From assembly GCF_021026195.1 (NCBI RefSeq), contig NZ_JAJNCT010000003.1, forward strand, positions 62,001 through 126,000: DNA of 64,000 nt. Reading direction: 5' to 3'. Made by a program: the position numbers and the translations under genes. The notes under the pieces were generated by a model. The model was not told the origin of the DNA and searched no databases. It saw only the letters and a program-made list of their open reading frames with translations. Positions 52,760-61,306 of this stretch are shown one piece after another. Source of the stretch: Comamonas koreensis (GTDB lineage Bacteria > Pseudomonadota > Gammaproteobacteria > Burkholderiales > Burkholderiaceae_C). The stretch's first letter is position 1; every line of letters starts with the position of its first letter.

Positions 52760-54244
52760 ATGAGCCAGATAACGCGTTGCCCCCAGTGTCAGACCCGCTT
52801 CAAGGTGGTGGATGACCAGTTGCGCATCTCCGATGGCTGGGTGCGCTGCGGCAAATGCAAGGCGGTATTTGACGCGCTCACGCACCTGGTAGCCAGTGCG
52901 CCGTCGGCAGGGCCTGCCGGCCCGCAGGCGCCGTCTGTGGAACATGCCCCTGTTGCAGCGCAGGCCCCGGTGGCGGCTCCGTCCGTGGAGGCCAGGCTCA
53001 GTCCCGAGCCCGTGCAGAGTGGGGCGGCGGTGCTGCGGACCGAGAACTCGCTGCAGGTCGACCCCCATGCCCAGGTGCCCGAGCTGTCGGTGCTGGTGTT
53101 TCCGCGCCGCGCCAATGCCAGCGGGGATTCCGGCTATGTGGACTCGTCCTGGATGCAGGCCTATGGGGACGAGGCCGAGGCGCAGACCCCCGCCGCGCCA
53201 CCTGCGGGCCAGGACCGCAGCGGCCTGGAGAGCGAATGGCAGCCGATGGCCGACCAGCGCCCGGAATCGCTGCGCAGCAGCCGGGTGGACTTTTCGGCCA
53301 CTGACGACCTGGCGGAATTGCAAGCCCGCGAGGGCCGTCTGCTGGAGGCCATTGCCGAGCGCCAAAAGCCCGTACCAGCGCCTGTGCCGCCAGAGCCAGC
53401 GCAGCCCGCGCTGCTGGATGAGGCCGCACCGCTGGTCGCGGAGGATGTGGTGGCAGCTGCCGCTGCCCCTGCTGCAAAAGAGCTGCAGGTCCAGGAGCCG
53501 GCTTCACCTCCGCCGTATTTGAGGCAGAGCAGCGCCCATGGTCTGTCCGACCCTGCCCCAGTGGCGCGGCAAGAGGATGAACTGCTGCTGGCGCCCGAGA
53601 TGGCGGGCAGAACCCTGCATGCCGGCAAGGTGGAGCCCTCAATGTCTGGGCCGACCAACTATGTGGCACAGATGGATGAGGCCGTCGCAGCGGCGGATGC
53701 CGCAGCTGCCGATGGCACGGATATGGCCGCCGAGCCAAGCTTTGTGCGCGCTGCCAAGCGCAAGGCATTCTGGCGCAAGCCCTGGGTGGTCGTACTGTCG
53801 CTGTTGCTCAGCCTGCTGCTGTTGGCAGCCTTGCTGCTGCAGATTGCGCTGACCCAGCGGGACCGCCTGGCCCTTGCCCAACCCCAGTGGCGGCCAGCAC
53901 TGCAAGCGGCTTGCCGCCTGGCGGGTTGCCAGATTGCGCCGCCTCGGCTGCTGCAGGCCGTCTCTATCGACAGCACCAGTTTCAACGCCGTGGGGGTGCG
54001 CCAGTTCCGGCTGCGCGTGGTCTTGCGCAATGGGGCGGACTATCCGGTAGCTGTCCCTGCGCTGGAGCTGAGCCTCAATGACGCAGCAGAAAAGCTGGTG
54101 CTGCGCCGCGTGCTGAGCCCGCAGGAACTGCAGGCGCCTGCCGCGCTGGACGCGCATGGCGAGTGGACGGCCGAGATGGTCATCGAGGTGGCAGAGGCTG
54201 CCGGTGATGTGGTGGGCTACCGCGTGCTCGCGTTCTACCCTTGA
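52760..54244 (+). CDS. Zinc-ribbon (MJ0042-type) membrane protein with DUF3426 domain
   Basis: A 494-residue protein. The N-terminal zinc ribbon has CPQC (Cys7, Cys10) and CGKC (Cys30, Cys33). A long Ala/Pro/Glu-rich cytoplasmic linker of about 290 residues follows. One membrane helix lies at about residues 340-362 (VVVLSLLLSLLLLAALLLQIAL). The periplasmic C-terminal DUF3426 domain (about 370-494) has ACRLAGCQIAPPR and VLRNGADYPVAVPALELSL. Proteins of this layout follow prmA in many betaproteobacteria. Function is unknown; some homologues are linked to motility or envelope stress. Confidence 0.85.
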   Translation: MSQITRCPQCQTRFKVVDDQLRISDGWVRCGKCKAVFDALTHLVASAPSAGPAGPQAPSVEHAPVAAQAPVAAPSVEARLSPEPVQSGAAVLRTENSLQVDPHAQVPELSVLVFPRRANASGDSGYVDSSWMQAYGDEAEAQTPAAPPAGQDRSGLESEWQPMADQRPESLRSSRVDFSATDDLAELQAREGRLLEAIAERQKPVPAPVPPEPAQPALLDEAAPLVAEDVVAAAAAPAAKELQVQEPASPPPYLRQSSAHGLSDPAPVARQEDELLLAPEMAGRTLHAGKVEPSMSGPTNYVAQMDEAVAAADAAAADGTDMAAEPSFVRAAKRKAFWRKPWVVVLSLLLSLLLLAALLLQIALTQRDRLALAQPQWRPALQAACRLAGCQIAPPRLLQAVSIDSTSFNAVGVRQFRLRVVLRNGADYPVAVPALELSLNDAAEKLVLRRVLSPQELQAPAALDAHGEWTAEMVIEVAEAAGDVVGYRVLAFYP

Positions 54245-54271
54245 ATTTTTGATAACAGAAAGAATAGCTTC

Positions 54272-55174
54272 ATGGCTTCGCTGATCTGCGGCTCGCTCGC
54301 GTTTGACAACATCATGACTTTCTCTGGCCGCTTTGCCGACCAGATCATGCCCGATCAGATTCATATCCTGAACGTGTCCTTTCTGGTGCCGACCTTGCGC
54401 CGGGATTTTGGCGGCTGCGCCGGCAATATCGCCTATGCGTTGCACCTGCTGGGCGGCCAGGCCCTGCCGATGGCCGTGGTAGGCCATGACGGTGATGGCT
54501 ATGTGGCGCATTTCAAGCAGCTGGGCATCGACACGCGCTTCATCAAGAAGCTCGACGACCACTACACCGCCCAGTGCATGATCACCACCGACATGGACAA
54601 CAACCAGATCACCGCCTTCCACCCCGGCGCGATGATGCAGGCCCATGAAAACATCATCACCAAGGACTGCGGCGCAGCGATTGGCATCGTGGCGCCGGAT
54701 GGCCGTGATGCCATGCTGCAGCATGCCGAGCAGCTGCATGCCGCCGACATTCCCTTTGTGTTTGACCCCGGCCAGGGCCTGCCGATGTTCGATGGCGATG
54801 ACCTGCGCCACTTCATCAGCCTGGCCACCTGGGTGACCGTGAACGACTACGAAGGCAAGATGCTGAGCGAGCGCACCGGTCTGTCGTTTGCCGCGATATC
54901 CACCCAGGTGCAAGGCCTGATGGTGACCCTGGGCGCCGAGGGCTGCGATCTCTGGGAAAACGGCGAGCGCACCCATGTGCCAGGCATCCAGGCCGCTGCC
55001 GTCGTTGACCCGACCGGCTGTGGCGATGCCTGGCGCGGCGGTTTGCTCTGGGGCCTGGAGCAGGGCCGCCCGCTGCGCACCTGTGTGGAGCTGGGCAACC
55101 GCATGGGCGCCTTGAAGATCGCCGCACGCGGCCCGCAAAACTACCAGCTGGATTTTGACCCCGCAACGGTCTGA
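54272..55174 (+). CDS. PfkB-family carbohydrate or nucleoside kinase
   Basis: A 300-residue ribokinase-fold enzyme. MASLICGSLAFDNIMTF opens the fold, FGGCAGNIAYALHLLGGQ is the first PfkB signature region, AAAVVDPTGCGDAWRGGLLWGLEQG is the second with the anion hole and catalytic Asp. Length and the FGGCAGN motif resemble bacterial adenosine kinase-like members more than fructokinase. No sugar or nucleoside genes are adjacent. Substrate cannot be fixed from sequence. It ends 37 bases before a convergent acetyltransferase gene. Confidence 0.85.
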   Translation: MASLICGSLAFDNIMTFSGRFADQIMPDQIHILNVSFLVPTLRRDFGGCAGNIAYALHLLGGQALPMAVVGHDGDGYVAHFKQLGIDTRFIKKLDDHYTAQCMITTDMDNNQITAFHPGAMMQAHENIITKDCGAAIGIVAPDGRDAMLQHAEQLHAADIPFVFDPGQGLPMFDGDDLRHFISLATWVTVNDYEGKMLSERTGLSFAAISTQVQGLMVTLGAEGCDLWENGERTHVPGIQAAAVVDPTGCGDAWRGGLLWGLEQGRPLRTCVELGNRMGALKIAARGPQNYQLDFDPATV

Positions 55175-55180
55175 GGCGGC

Positions 55181-55204
55181 GGCTCGGCCCCTTCGGGCTG
55201 AGCC
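55181..55204. terminator. Hairpin between convergent genes, likely bidirectional terminator
   Basis: GGCTCGGCCC (55181-55190), loop CTTC, GGGCTGAGCC (55195-55204), ten pairs with one T-G. No T-run on either side. Its place between convergent stops suggests a shared terminator. Confidence 0.6.
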
Positions 55205-55210
55205 TCGTCC

Positions 55211-55690
55211 TCAACCCCTGGCAAAGGTCTCGAGCGCCTCGCCAGTCATTCGGTAGCGAATCCATTCGCTCTGCGGCTTGGCACCCAGGCTGTCATAGAA
55301 CTGGATCGAGGGCGTGTTCCAGTCCAGCACGCTCCATTCAAAGCGTCCGCAATCCTTGTCTACGGCTATGCGCGCCAGATGGCGCAGCAAGGCCTTGCCC
55401 GCGCCGCTGCCACGGTGGCTGGGGTCCACGTACAGGTCTTCCAGGTACAGGCCATTGCGCCCCTGCCAGGTGGAGTAGTTGAAGAAATACACCGCAAAGC
55501 CAATGGCCTGGCCATCCTGCTCGCAGATCAGGCCATGCGCGGTGGCACCTGCACTGAACATGGTCTTGTGCACATGGGCGGGGGTGGAGAGCACCTCGTG
55601 CTCGGCATTTTCGTAAACGGCCAGATCGCGCACAAAGCGCAGGATGGTATCGGTGTCGTCGATAGTGGCGGGGCGGATGGTCAATGGCAT
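55211..55690 (-). CDS. GNAT-family N-acetyltransferase
   Basis: A 159-residue acetyltransferase. It begins LTIRPATIDDTDTILRFVRDLAVYE, has LYLEDLYVDPSHRGSGAGKALLRHLARIA with the acetyl-CoA loop RGSGAGKA, and WSVLDWNTPSIQFYDSLGAKP near the end. It resembles the diamine (spermidine/SAT-like) acetyltransferase branch. Start is ATG 55690. The phosphatase-like gene upstream ends 35 bases before it, so it may share that transcript. Confidence 0.87.
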   Translation of the reverse strand: MPLTIRPATIDDTDTILRFVRDLAVYENAEHEVLSTPAHVHKTMFSAGATAHGLICEQDGQAIGFAVYFFNYSTWQGRNGLYLEDLYVDPSHRGSGAGKALLRHLARIAVDKDCGRFEWSVLDWNTPSIQFYDSLGAKPQSEWIRYRMTGEALETFARG

Positions 55691-55725
55691 ACGGAAAGGC
55701 CGCGTGGGCGCTGGCAAGCAAAGGC

Positions 55726-56157
55726 TCAATCGTACAACGGCAACCAGGCCTGCACCGCCCAGGCCAGCACACTGCCGCAAACCACGCCACCCAGAATCTC
55801 GGCGAGGCTGTGGCCCATGCGTTCGCGCAGTGCTGTGCTTGCCGTCGCTGGGTCTTGCGCCTGCAGGCGGTTGATGGCCTGCGCATGTTTGCCCACTTGC
55901 CGGCGCAGGCTGCTGGCGTCCAGCACCACGATGAATGCCAGGGTCAGTGCAACGCCAAAAGCCGGGTGGTCGATGCCATGCTTGAACGCGACCAGCGCAG
56001 CCATGCTGCTGACAATGGCGCTGTGGTTGCTGGGCATGCCGCCATAGCCGATCAAGCCAAAGGCGGGCTTGCCCGCGCGGCAGCTGTTGATCAGAAACTT
56101 CAGTGAGCCAGCAACCAGCCAGGCCAGCAGCGGGGTCAGCAGATAGGACAGATCCAT
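55726..56157 (-). CDS. Divergent PAP2-like membrane phosphatase (DUF212 family)
   Basis: A 143-residue protein with three or four membrane helices. Family residues GLIGYGGMPSNHSAIVSSMAAL and DASSLRRQVGKHAQAINRL and the C-terminal RMGHSLAEILGGVVCGSVLA are present; the last motif carries the conserved GHS/E residues. Relatives in actinobacteria act near decaprenyl-phosphate ribose synthesis, probably as the phosphatase after the UbiA step. Here it begins two bases after the end of the UbiA gene, so the two are co-transcribed. The activity is inferred. Confidence 0.82.
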   Translation of the reverse strand: MDLSYLLTPLLAWLVAGSLKFLINSCRAGKPAFGLIGYGGMPSNHSAIVSSMAALVAFKHGIDHPAFGVALTLAFIVVLDASSLRRQVGKHAQAINRLQAQDPATASTALRERMGHSLAEILGGVVCGSVLAWAVQAWLPLYD

Positions 56158-56159
56158 GC

Positions 56160-57038
56160 TTATCCTTTCAAGCCCGCCAGCGCCCAGAGGCAGACCAGCA
56201 CCCAGGCGAGCACCGTCAGCAGCAGCGGCAGATCGCTGAGCAAGGCATCGGTGGGCGATTCACCGCCGTCGAGCTTTTCCACCACATACCAGTAGCGAAA
56301 CAGGCCAAACAGGACCAGCGGGATGGACACCACCAGCTGCGGGCGGACCGACATCACAAACATACTGTAGAAAAGCAGGGCACCGGTCGCAGCGATCTCG
56401 GCATAGCGCTCCACCAGCGACACCGAGTATTTCTGCAAGACTGCCCGGGCTTCGCTACCCGTTTGCAGCAGCTCCTGGCGCCGCTTGAGCGCCGCAAGAT
56501 ACAGCGCCAGACACAAGGTGGTGACAAACATCCAGGAACTGATCGGCACCTGCAGCGCCTGCGCGCCGCCCCATACGCGCAGCACAAAGCCGATGGCGAT
56601 GGTGAAAATATCCAGGACAGGCTGGTGCTTGAGGTAGTAGCTGTAGGCCAGATTCAGCACCAGGTAGGCGGCAATCACCGGCAGCACCTGCGGAGCCCAC
56701 GGCCATGCGGCCAGCAGCAGCGCATACAGCACCAGCAGCAGTACCAGCGCCTGGTGCACCGTGACCAGGCCCGCGGCGAGGGGGCGGGTTCGGGATTTGC
56801 GGGGGTGCTTGCGGTCCTGCTCGATATCACGCAGGTCGTTGACGATGTAGGTGGCCGAGGAGGCCACACAGAACAGCAGCATGGCCAGCAAGGCCTGCAG
56901 CACCGCATGCGGGTCGGTAAACGAGCCCGTGAACAACAGCGGCGCCAGCACAAAGCCGTTCTTGACCCACTGGCGCGGCCGCATCAGGCGCAGCAGACCT
57001 TGCAGGCGGCTGGAGGACGAAGCGGGTGTCAGGGGCAT
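56160..57038 (-). CDS. UbiA-family prenyltransferase, decaprenyl-phosphate phosphoribosyltransferase-like
   Basis: A 292-residue membrane enzyme with about eight helices. LMRPRQWVKNGFVLAPLLFTG opens it. The first Asp-rich motif is NDLRDIEQDRKHPRKSRTRPLA and the second region is YSYYLKHQPVLDIFTIAIGFVLRVWGGA. The RPxQWxKN start and the KHPRKSRTRP block are typical of the DPPR-synthase branch, which transfers phosphoribose to polyprenyl phosphate, rather than of UbiA/COQ2 or heme O enzymes. It sits between the PAP2-like gene (two-base gap) and a polytopic membrane protein (four-base gap). Confidence 0.85.
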   Translation of the reverse strand: MPLTPASSSSRLQGLLRLMRPRQWVKNGFVLAPLLFTGSFTDPHAVLQALLAMLLFCVASSATYIVNDLRDIEQDRKHPRKSRTRPLAAGLVTVHQALVLLLVLYALLLAAWPWAPQVLPVIAAYLVLNLAYSYYLKHQPVLDIFTIAIGFVLRVWGGAQALQVPISSWMFVTTLCLALYLAALKRRQELLQTGSEARAVLQKYSVSLVERYAEIAATGALLFYSMFVMSVRPQLVVSIPLVLFGLFRYWYVVEKLDGGESPTDALLSDLPLLLTVLAWVLVCLWALAGLKG

Positions 57039-57042
57039 GGCG

Positions 57043-58470
57043 CTATCTTGCCACTCGCAGGTGATCTACCAAGCCAACTATGGCGCCTAGCCACAGCAAG
57101 ATGAAGCCAGGCAGGAAGACGGCGGCATGGCGTTCGACCTCGACCATGCCGTCGCCAAACACCGAGCTGAAGATGCTGTAGAAGCACAGCAAGCCGCCGA
57201 TCCAGATGGCATGTGCCCAAAGGGATTGACGACCACGAGGCAGGAGCGCATAGACAAATGCCGCTGCTGCCAGCATCGCCATGACAGCAACCATTGCCAG
57301 GTACAGAGCCCGGGGGGCACTGACGATCAGTGATGACGGCGAACTTGCATACATGCCAGGAGACAGCTCACTGGCATGGAAAGGATAGAGTTGCGGGAAA
57401 AAACCATAGACCGGTTTGTAGGCCTCTACGCCCGCGAGCAGCGTCTTCGCAATAGTCGCTGGTTGCTTCGCTGCCAGGTTCAGCAGCTTTAAGCGGCTGA
57501 TGCTCGCCACCTCCGGGCAGATATTCTGTTTGAGGCCATGGTTGAAGGCATGCGCACCAATGCCGGCCATCTGGGCACATTCTGGGCGCAGCCCCAGGCT
57601 GACTGCAGCCTCCTCAGGGTTGCGGGAGTGCATCAGCACGCCATAAAAGATGGTGTCGGTGCGGTTGACGCGGTCGATGCCGGCATAGAACTCCTGGCTT
57701 TGTGCGGGGCGGAGATAGCTATGGCACAGGCTGGCCACCAGCACGGCGCAGAGCATGGCGGCGCTGTGCAGGCGGTATTGCCGGCCGTTGAAGAGCAGGA
57801 AGACGGCCGTCAGCACGATGGCCAGGTAAAAGTACTGCTGGTTGGAAAACCCGAGCATGAAAGTCAGCACCGCCAGCAGCAGCGAGGCCCAGGCGCTGCG
57901 CGAGAACGCATCCAGGCGGCAGGCCAGCAGGGCCATGACGACAAATAAGGAGAAGAACAGGCTGCTGAAGACGGGATAGAGCGACTGGAAGTACAGCAAG
58001 GTGCTCATGTCCCACCACAGCAGCACAAAGCAGGCACTGAGAAACAGGCGCAGGCGCATGCTGCGCAAGGCCCACATCAGCGCGGTATAGGCCAGCAGCA
58101 CGATGACCAATTTGACATAGGCCAGGTGCTGGATGGGAAAGGTGTCACCCACGCTGTGGCCCAACTTGAGTGCGCTCAGGTAAAGGGTTTCAGCGGTCGG
58201 ATTGCAAAACTGCCACAGCCTTTCGTCGTTGTAGTGCAACTGCGCGACCACCCGGTCAGGCGCAGGGCTGTGGAAGGCTTCGGACTGGGCGTCAAAGTTC
58301 CAGATGCCTACGCAGCCGGAGGTGCGCAGGAAATCGAAATTATTGGGGTAGCCGAGCACTGGCGAGTGCGCGCTGAACACCAGAAAGCGAACTGCACCCA
58401 GCAGCAGCAGCACGGCAATGAGCAGCCAGGGCCAGCGGGCACCTGGGCGGTTGGAGACAAAGGCTTGCAT
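57043..58470 (-). CDS. Large polytopic membrane protein, possible GT-C-type glycosyltransferase
   Basis: A 475-residue protein with an N-terminal helix (about residues 13-33), a first outer loop of about 80 residues (NNFDFLRTSGCVGIWNFD onward), then about seven helices, a second large outer loop (about 270-385) and two or three C-terminal helices. This shape, with an Asp (NNFD) in the first loop, fits GT-C glycosyltransferases that use lipid-linked sugars, but I see no decisive family motif. The genes after it (UbiA, PAP2-like) could make its polyprenyl-phosphate pentose donor. Function is unproven; a flippase or polymerase is possible. Confidence 0.65.
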   Translation of the reverse strand: MQAFVSNRPGARWPWLLIAVLLLLGAVRFLVFSAHSPVLGYPNNFDFLRTSGCVGIWNFDAQSEAFHSPAPDRVVAQLHYNDERLWQFCNPTAETLYLSALKLGHSVGDTFPIQHLAYVKLVIVLLAYTALMWALRSMRLRLFLSACFVLLWWDMSTLLYFQSLYPVFSSLFFSLFVVMALLACRLDAFSRSAWASLLLAVLTFMLGFSNQQYFYLAIVLTAVFLLFNGRQYRLHSAAMLCAVLVASLCHSYLRPAQSQEFYAGIDRVNRTDTIFYGVLMHSRNPEEAAVSLGLRPECAQMAGIGAHAFNHGLKQNICPEVASISRLKLLNLAAKQPATIAKTLLAGVEAYKPVYGFFPQLYPFHASELSPGMYASSPSSLIVSAPRALYLAMVAVMAMLAAAAFVYALLPRGRQSLWAHAIWIGGLLCFYSIFSSVFGDGMVEVERHAAVFLPGFILLWLGAIVGLVDHLRVAR

Positions 58471-58475
58471 GGGCG

Positions 58476-59528
58476 CTATTGTCCGTTGCCCGCCAGCACT
58501 TTCTGCACGATCTGGAAATGGTCCTCAAAAAACTCGGCCTCGCGGGCGCGTATTGCATCGATGCTGAGCCAGAAAGCCTCGGCGGCGTCGTCGTCGGCTC
58601 GCACCGCAGGCTTGGGGCTGCGCTGCAGGTCGAAATAGTGCACATGGGTGATCGTGCGGCCACGCTGGCTGCGGTCGGGGTGGTCGAACACGGTCACCGA
58701 TTGCAGGCTGGCCTGCAACTGTGCTTCGTCCAGCGCGCAATGCGTCTCTTCCTGCAGTTCACGCAGGCAGGATTGCCAGAGGCTGTCGCGCGGCTCGACA
58801 AAACCGCCGGGCAAGGCCAGCAAGCCTTTGCCCGGTGCATGGCCACGGCGGATCACCAGCACCTCGTTGCCGCAGCGCAGCAGCGCATCGACGGTGACAA
58901 AGACCGGCGGGTAGGGCGCCGCCGCCCAGGAGGCCTGGTAGCGGCGCAGCATCTGCCATTCGGTTTGCAGCGCGGCGTATTCCGGCGTACTGCGGAACTG
59001 CTGCAGAAACTGCAGCGAGCTGGCGGGCAGCATCTCGGCCAAGGCGGCCAGGTCTGCAGCGGAATCATCGCCTTGCAAGCCAAAGTAGGCGTCGCGGATG
59101 GGGGTGGCGTCAATGCTGTTCTGGCGTGGCAGGCTGACCAGCTCCCAACCGGGGAAGTGGGCCAGGTAGCTGCTGCTCTCGTCCTTGAAATGGCCCACCA
59201 GGCCAATGCGGGCGCCGGGTTGGCTGTGGCTGGTGACGGCTTCGCGCACGGCCGTGACCCAGCGCGGCTCGTCGTAGTAATCGCGGATGGGCACAAACAC
59301 CAGGCGCGCCGCATCGGCCGAGCTCAGTGCTGCGGCAAACATCTGCGCACGCTCTTGCCAGGTAAAGGGGTTTTTGGGGCTGCGGGCCTGCAGTGCCGAT
59401 CCCAGTACTACCACCACCTTGCTGGCGCGGGCAAGCGCCTGCTGCAGCAAGGCCAGGTGGCCCAGGTGCGGCGGCTGGAAGCGGCCAATCAATACGGCCA
59501 GGTCATAGTGCTCGGTAGCTGCGCTCAT
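58476..59528 (-). CDS. nadM: Bifunctional NMN adenylyltransferase / Nudix hydrolase
   Basis: A 350-residue fusion. The N-terminal part (about 1-190) is an NMN adenylyltransferase of the NadM type: LIGRFQPPHLGHLALLQQAL (HxGH) and NSIDATPIRDAYF (ISxTxxR-like). The C-terminal Nudix domain (about 205-345) has an intact Nudix box, GGFVEPRDSLWQSCLRELQEETHCAL, so it should hydrolyse ADP-ribose or a related nucleotide. The fusion is known from Synechocystis and Francisella. It is the third-last step enzyme of the NAD cluster and lies after nadE with a 68-base gap. Confidence 0.93.
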   Translation of the reverse strand: MSAATEHYDLAVLIGRFQPPHLGHLALLQQALARASKVVVVLGSALQARSPKNPFTWQERAQMFAAALSSADAARLVFVPIRDYYDEPRWVTAVREAVTSHSQPGARIGLVGHFKDESSSYLAHFPGWELVSLPRQNSIDATPIRDAYFGLQGDDSAADLAALAEMLPASSLQFLQQFRSTPEYAALQTEWQMLRRYQASWAAAPYPPVFVTVDALLRCGNEVLVIRRGHAPGKGLLALPGGFVEPRDSLWQSCLRELQEETHCALDEAQLQASLQSVTVFDHPDRSQRGRTITHVHYFDLQRSPKPAVRADDDAAEAFWLSIDAIRAREAEFFEDHFQIVQKVLAGNGQ

Positions 59529-59596
59529 ATCTCGTTGTCTTGGTGCCTGCTGGTGTGCTGGTTGGGGATTATGCGCTGTGGATGCGCCGTCTTGCT

Positions 59597-61297
59597 TCAG
59601 GGGTAGTAAGCCGCAATCGGCATTTGCCGGCCGGTGCCAAAGGCGCGCGGGCGCAGGCGCAGGATGGGCGGCGCCTGGCGGCGCTTGTACTCGCTGCGGT
59701 GGACCATGCGCTGCACCTTGGCAAGCGTCTGGCGCCCGGCCTCGGTCTGCACAAAGCGGTCGACAAACAGGCGTGCGGCGTCGTACTCCAGGCTCGACAG
59801 GCGCTGGCCTTCGATGAGGATCTTGAGGATCTCGTCGAGCACGGCATAGGGCGGCAGGCTGTCCTCGTCCTTCTGGTCGGGAGCCAGCTCGGCCGATGGC
59901 GGCTTGTCAATGATGGCCTCGGGGATGATCTCGCGCCCGGCGCTGGCATTGATATGGCGTGACAGCGCGAAGACCTCCGTCTTGTACAGGTCGCCGATCA
60001 GGCCCAGCCCGCCATTGGTGTCGCCATACAAGGTGCAGTAGCCCACCGAGATCTCGGACTTGTTGCCCGTGGTCAGCAGCAGGTGGCCGCAGGCATTGCT
60101 GTACTCCATCAGGATGGTGCCGCGAATGCGGGCCTGGACGTTCTCCAACGGCAGGCCTTGCAAGGGCGCGCCAAAGCTGGCCTCGAACTGCTGGGCATAG
60201 CCCTGCACCAGATCGGCAATCGGGTGCGTGTGCAGCGCAATGCCCAGGTTGCGGCACAGCGCCACCGAGTCGTCGACCGAGCCGCTGGAGGAGTAGCGCG
60301 AGGGCATGGTGATGCCGACCACGTTCTCGGGACCGAGCGCCTCGGCCGCCAGTGCCAGGGTCAGCGCTGAATCGATACCGCCGGAGCTGCCGACCACCAC
60401 CTGGCGAAAGCCGCAGCGGCGTGCGTAGTCGCGCAGGCCCAGAATGATCTGCTGGCGGTAGAACTCCATCGTCGGCAGGCCTTCTGCCGGAGGGGTGGCG
60501 GGCCGTGTGCCATCGGGCAGGCAGAAGTCGCCGTTGTCAAAGCCCAGCGTGCAGACGGTTTGCACAAAGCGCGGCGCTTCCCAGACGATGCCGCGCTCGG
60601 GCTGCACCGCAAACGATGCGCCATCGAACACGATCTGATCCTGGCCCCCGATCTGGTTGACATACAGGATCGGCAAGCCATGGCGGCGGGCGGCATGGCT
60701 GAAGATCTGGTGGCGCTCCTCGCGCTTGCCCAGGTGGCTGGGGCTGGCATTGATGCTGACAACCACATCGGGGGCGGCATCGGCCATGCGCTCGAACGGG
60801 TTGGTGGCGTAGTCGGCACCGCTGTCGTTCCAGCCATCCTCGCAGATCAGAAAGCCGACCTGCATCTGGCCGATGCGCAGCACCTTGGCCACATCGCGGC
60901 CGGGCTCGAAGTGGCGGCGCTCGTCAAAGATGTTGTAGGTGGGCAGCAGTTGCTTGTCGTACTGCAGGCGGATGGCGCCGTTGTGCAGTACCAGCAGGCT
61001 GTTGTGCAGATGCTTGCCGGGGCCGGCAGCGCGTGTGGGCGCACCCAGCACCCAGTGCAGATCGGGCAGCTGCTGGCTCTCTTGCAACAGGCGCGCAATG
61101 CCGGCGTCCACACGGGCCAGAAAATCGGGCTCGTCGAGCAGGTCGCCGGGGTAGTAGGCGGTCAGCGACAGCTCGGCAAACACAACCAATTGCGCGCCGT
61201 CTGCCTGCGCCTGGCGGGCGGCGGCCACCATCTGGTCGATGTTGCCATCCATATCGCCCACAGTGGGGTTGAGCTGGGCCAGGGTGATCTTGAGCAT
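59597..61297 (-). CDS. nadE: Glutamine-dependent NAD+ synthetase
   Basis: A 566-residue two-domain enzyme that amidates NaAD to NAD. The N-terminal glutaminase (about 1-250) has the nitrilase triad: Glu in FAELSLTAYYPGD, Lys in the YDKQLLPTY region and Cys in GFLICEDGWND. The synthetase domain has the P-loop VVGSSGGIDSALTLALAAEALG near residue 305 and TGNKSEISVGYCTLYGDTNGGL. ATG 61297 follows TAAGGAG. It lies nine bases after pncB. Confidence 0.96.
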   Translation of the reverse strand: MLKITLAQLNPTVGDMDGNIDQMVAAARQAQADGAQLVVFAELSLTAYYPGDLLDEPDFLARVDAGIARLLQESQQLPDLHWVLGAPTRAAGPGKHLHNSLLVLHNGAIRLQYDKQLLPTYNIFDERRHFEPGRDVAKVLRIGQMQVGFLICEDGWNDSGADYATNPFERMADAAPDVVVSINASPSHLGKREERHQIFSHAARRHGLPILYVNQIGGQDQIVFDGASFAVQPERGIVWEAPRFVQTVCTLGFDNGDFCLPDGTRPATPPAEGLPTMEFYRQQIILGLRDYARRCGFRQVVVGSSGGIDSALTLALAAEALGPENVVGITMPSRYSSSGSVDDSVALCRNLGIALHTHPIADLVQGYAQQFEASFGAPLQGLPLENVQARIRGTILMEYSNACGHLLLTTGNKSEISVGYCTLYGDTNGGLGLIGDLYKTEVFALSRHINASAGREIIPEAIIDKPPSAELAPDQKDEDSLPPYAVLDEILKILIEGQRLSSLEYDAARLFVDRFVQTEAGRQTLAKVQRMVHRSEYKRRQAPPILRLRPRAFGTGRQMPIAAYYP

Positions 61298-61306
61298 GGC
61301 GGCTCC

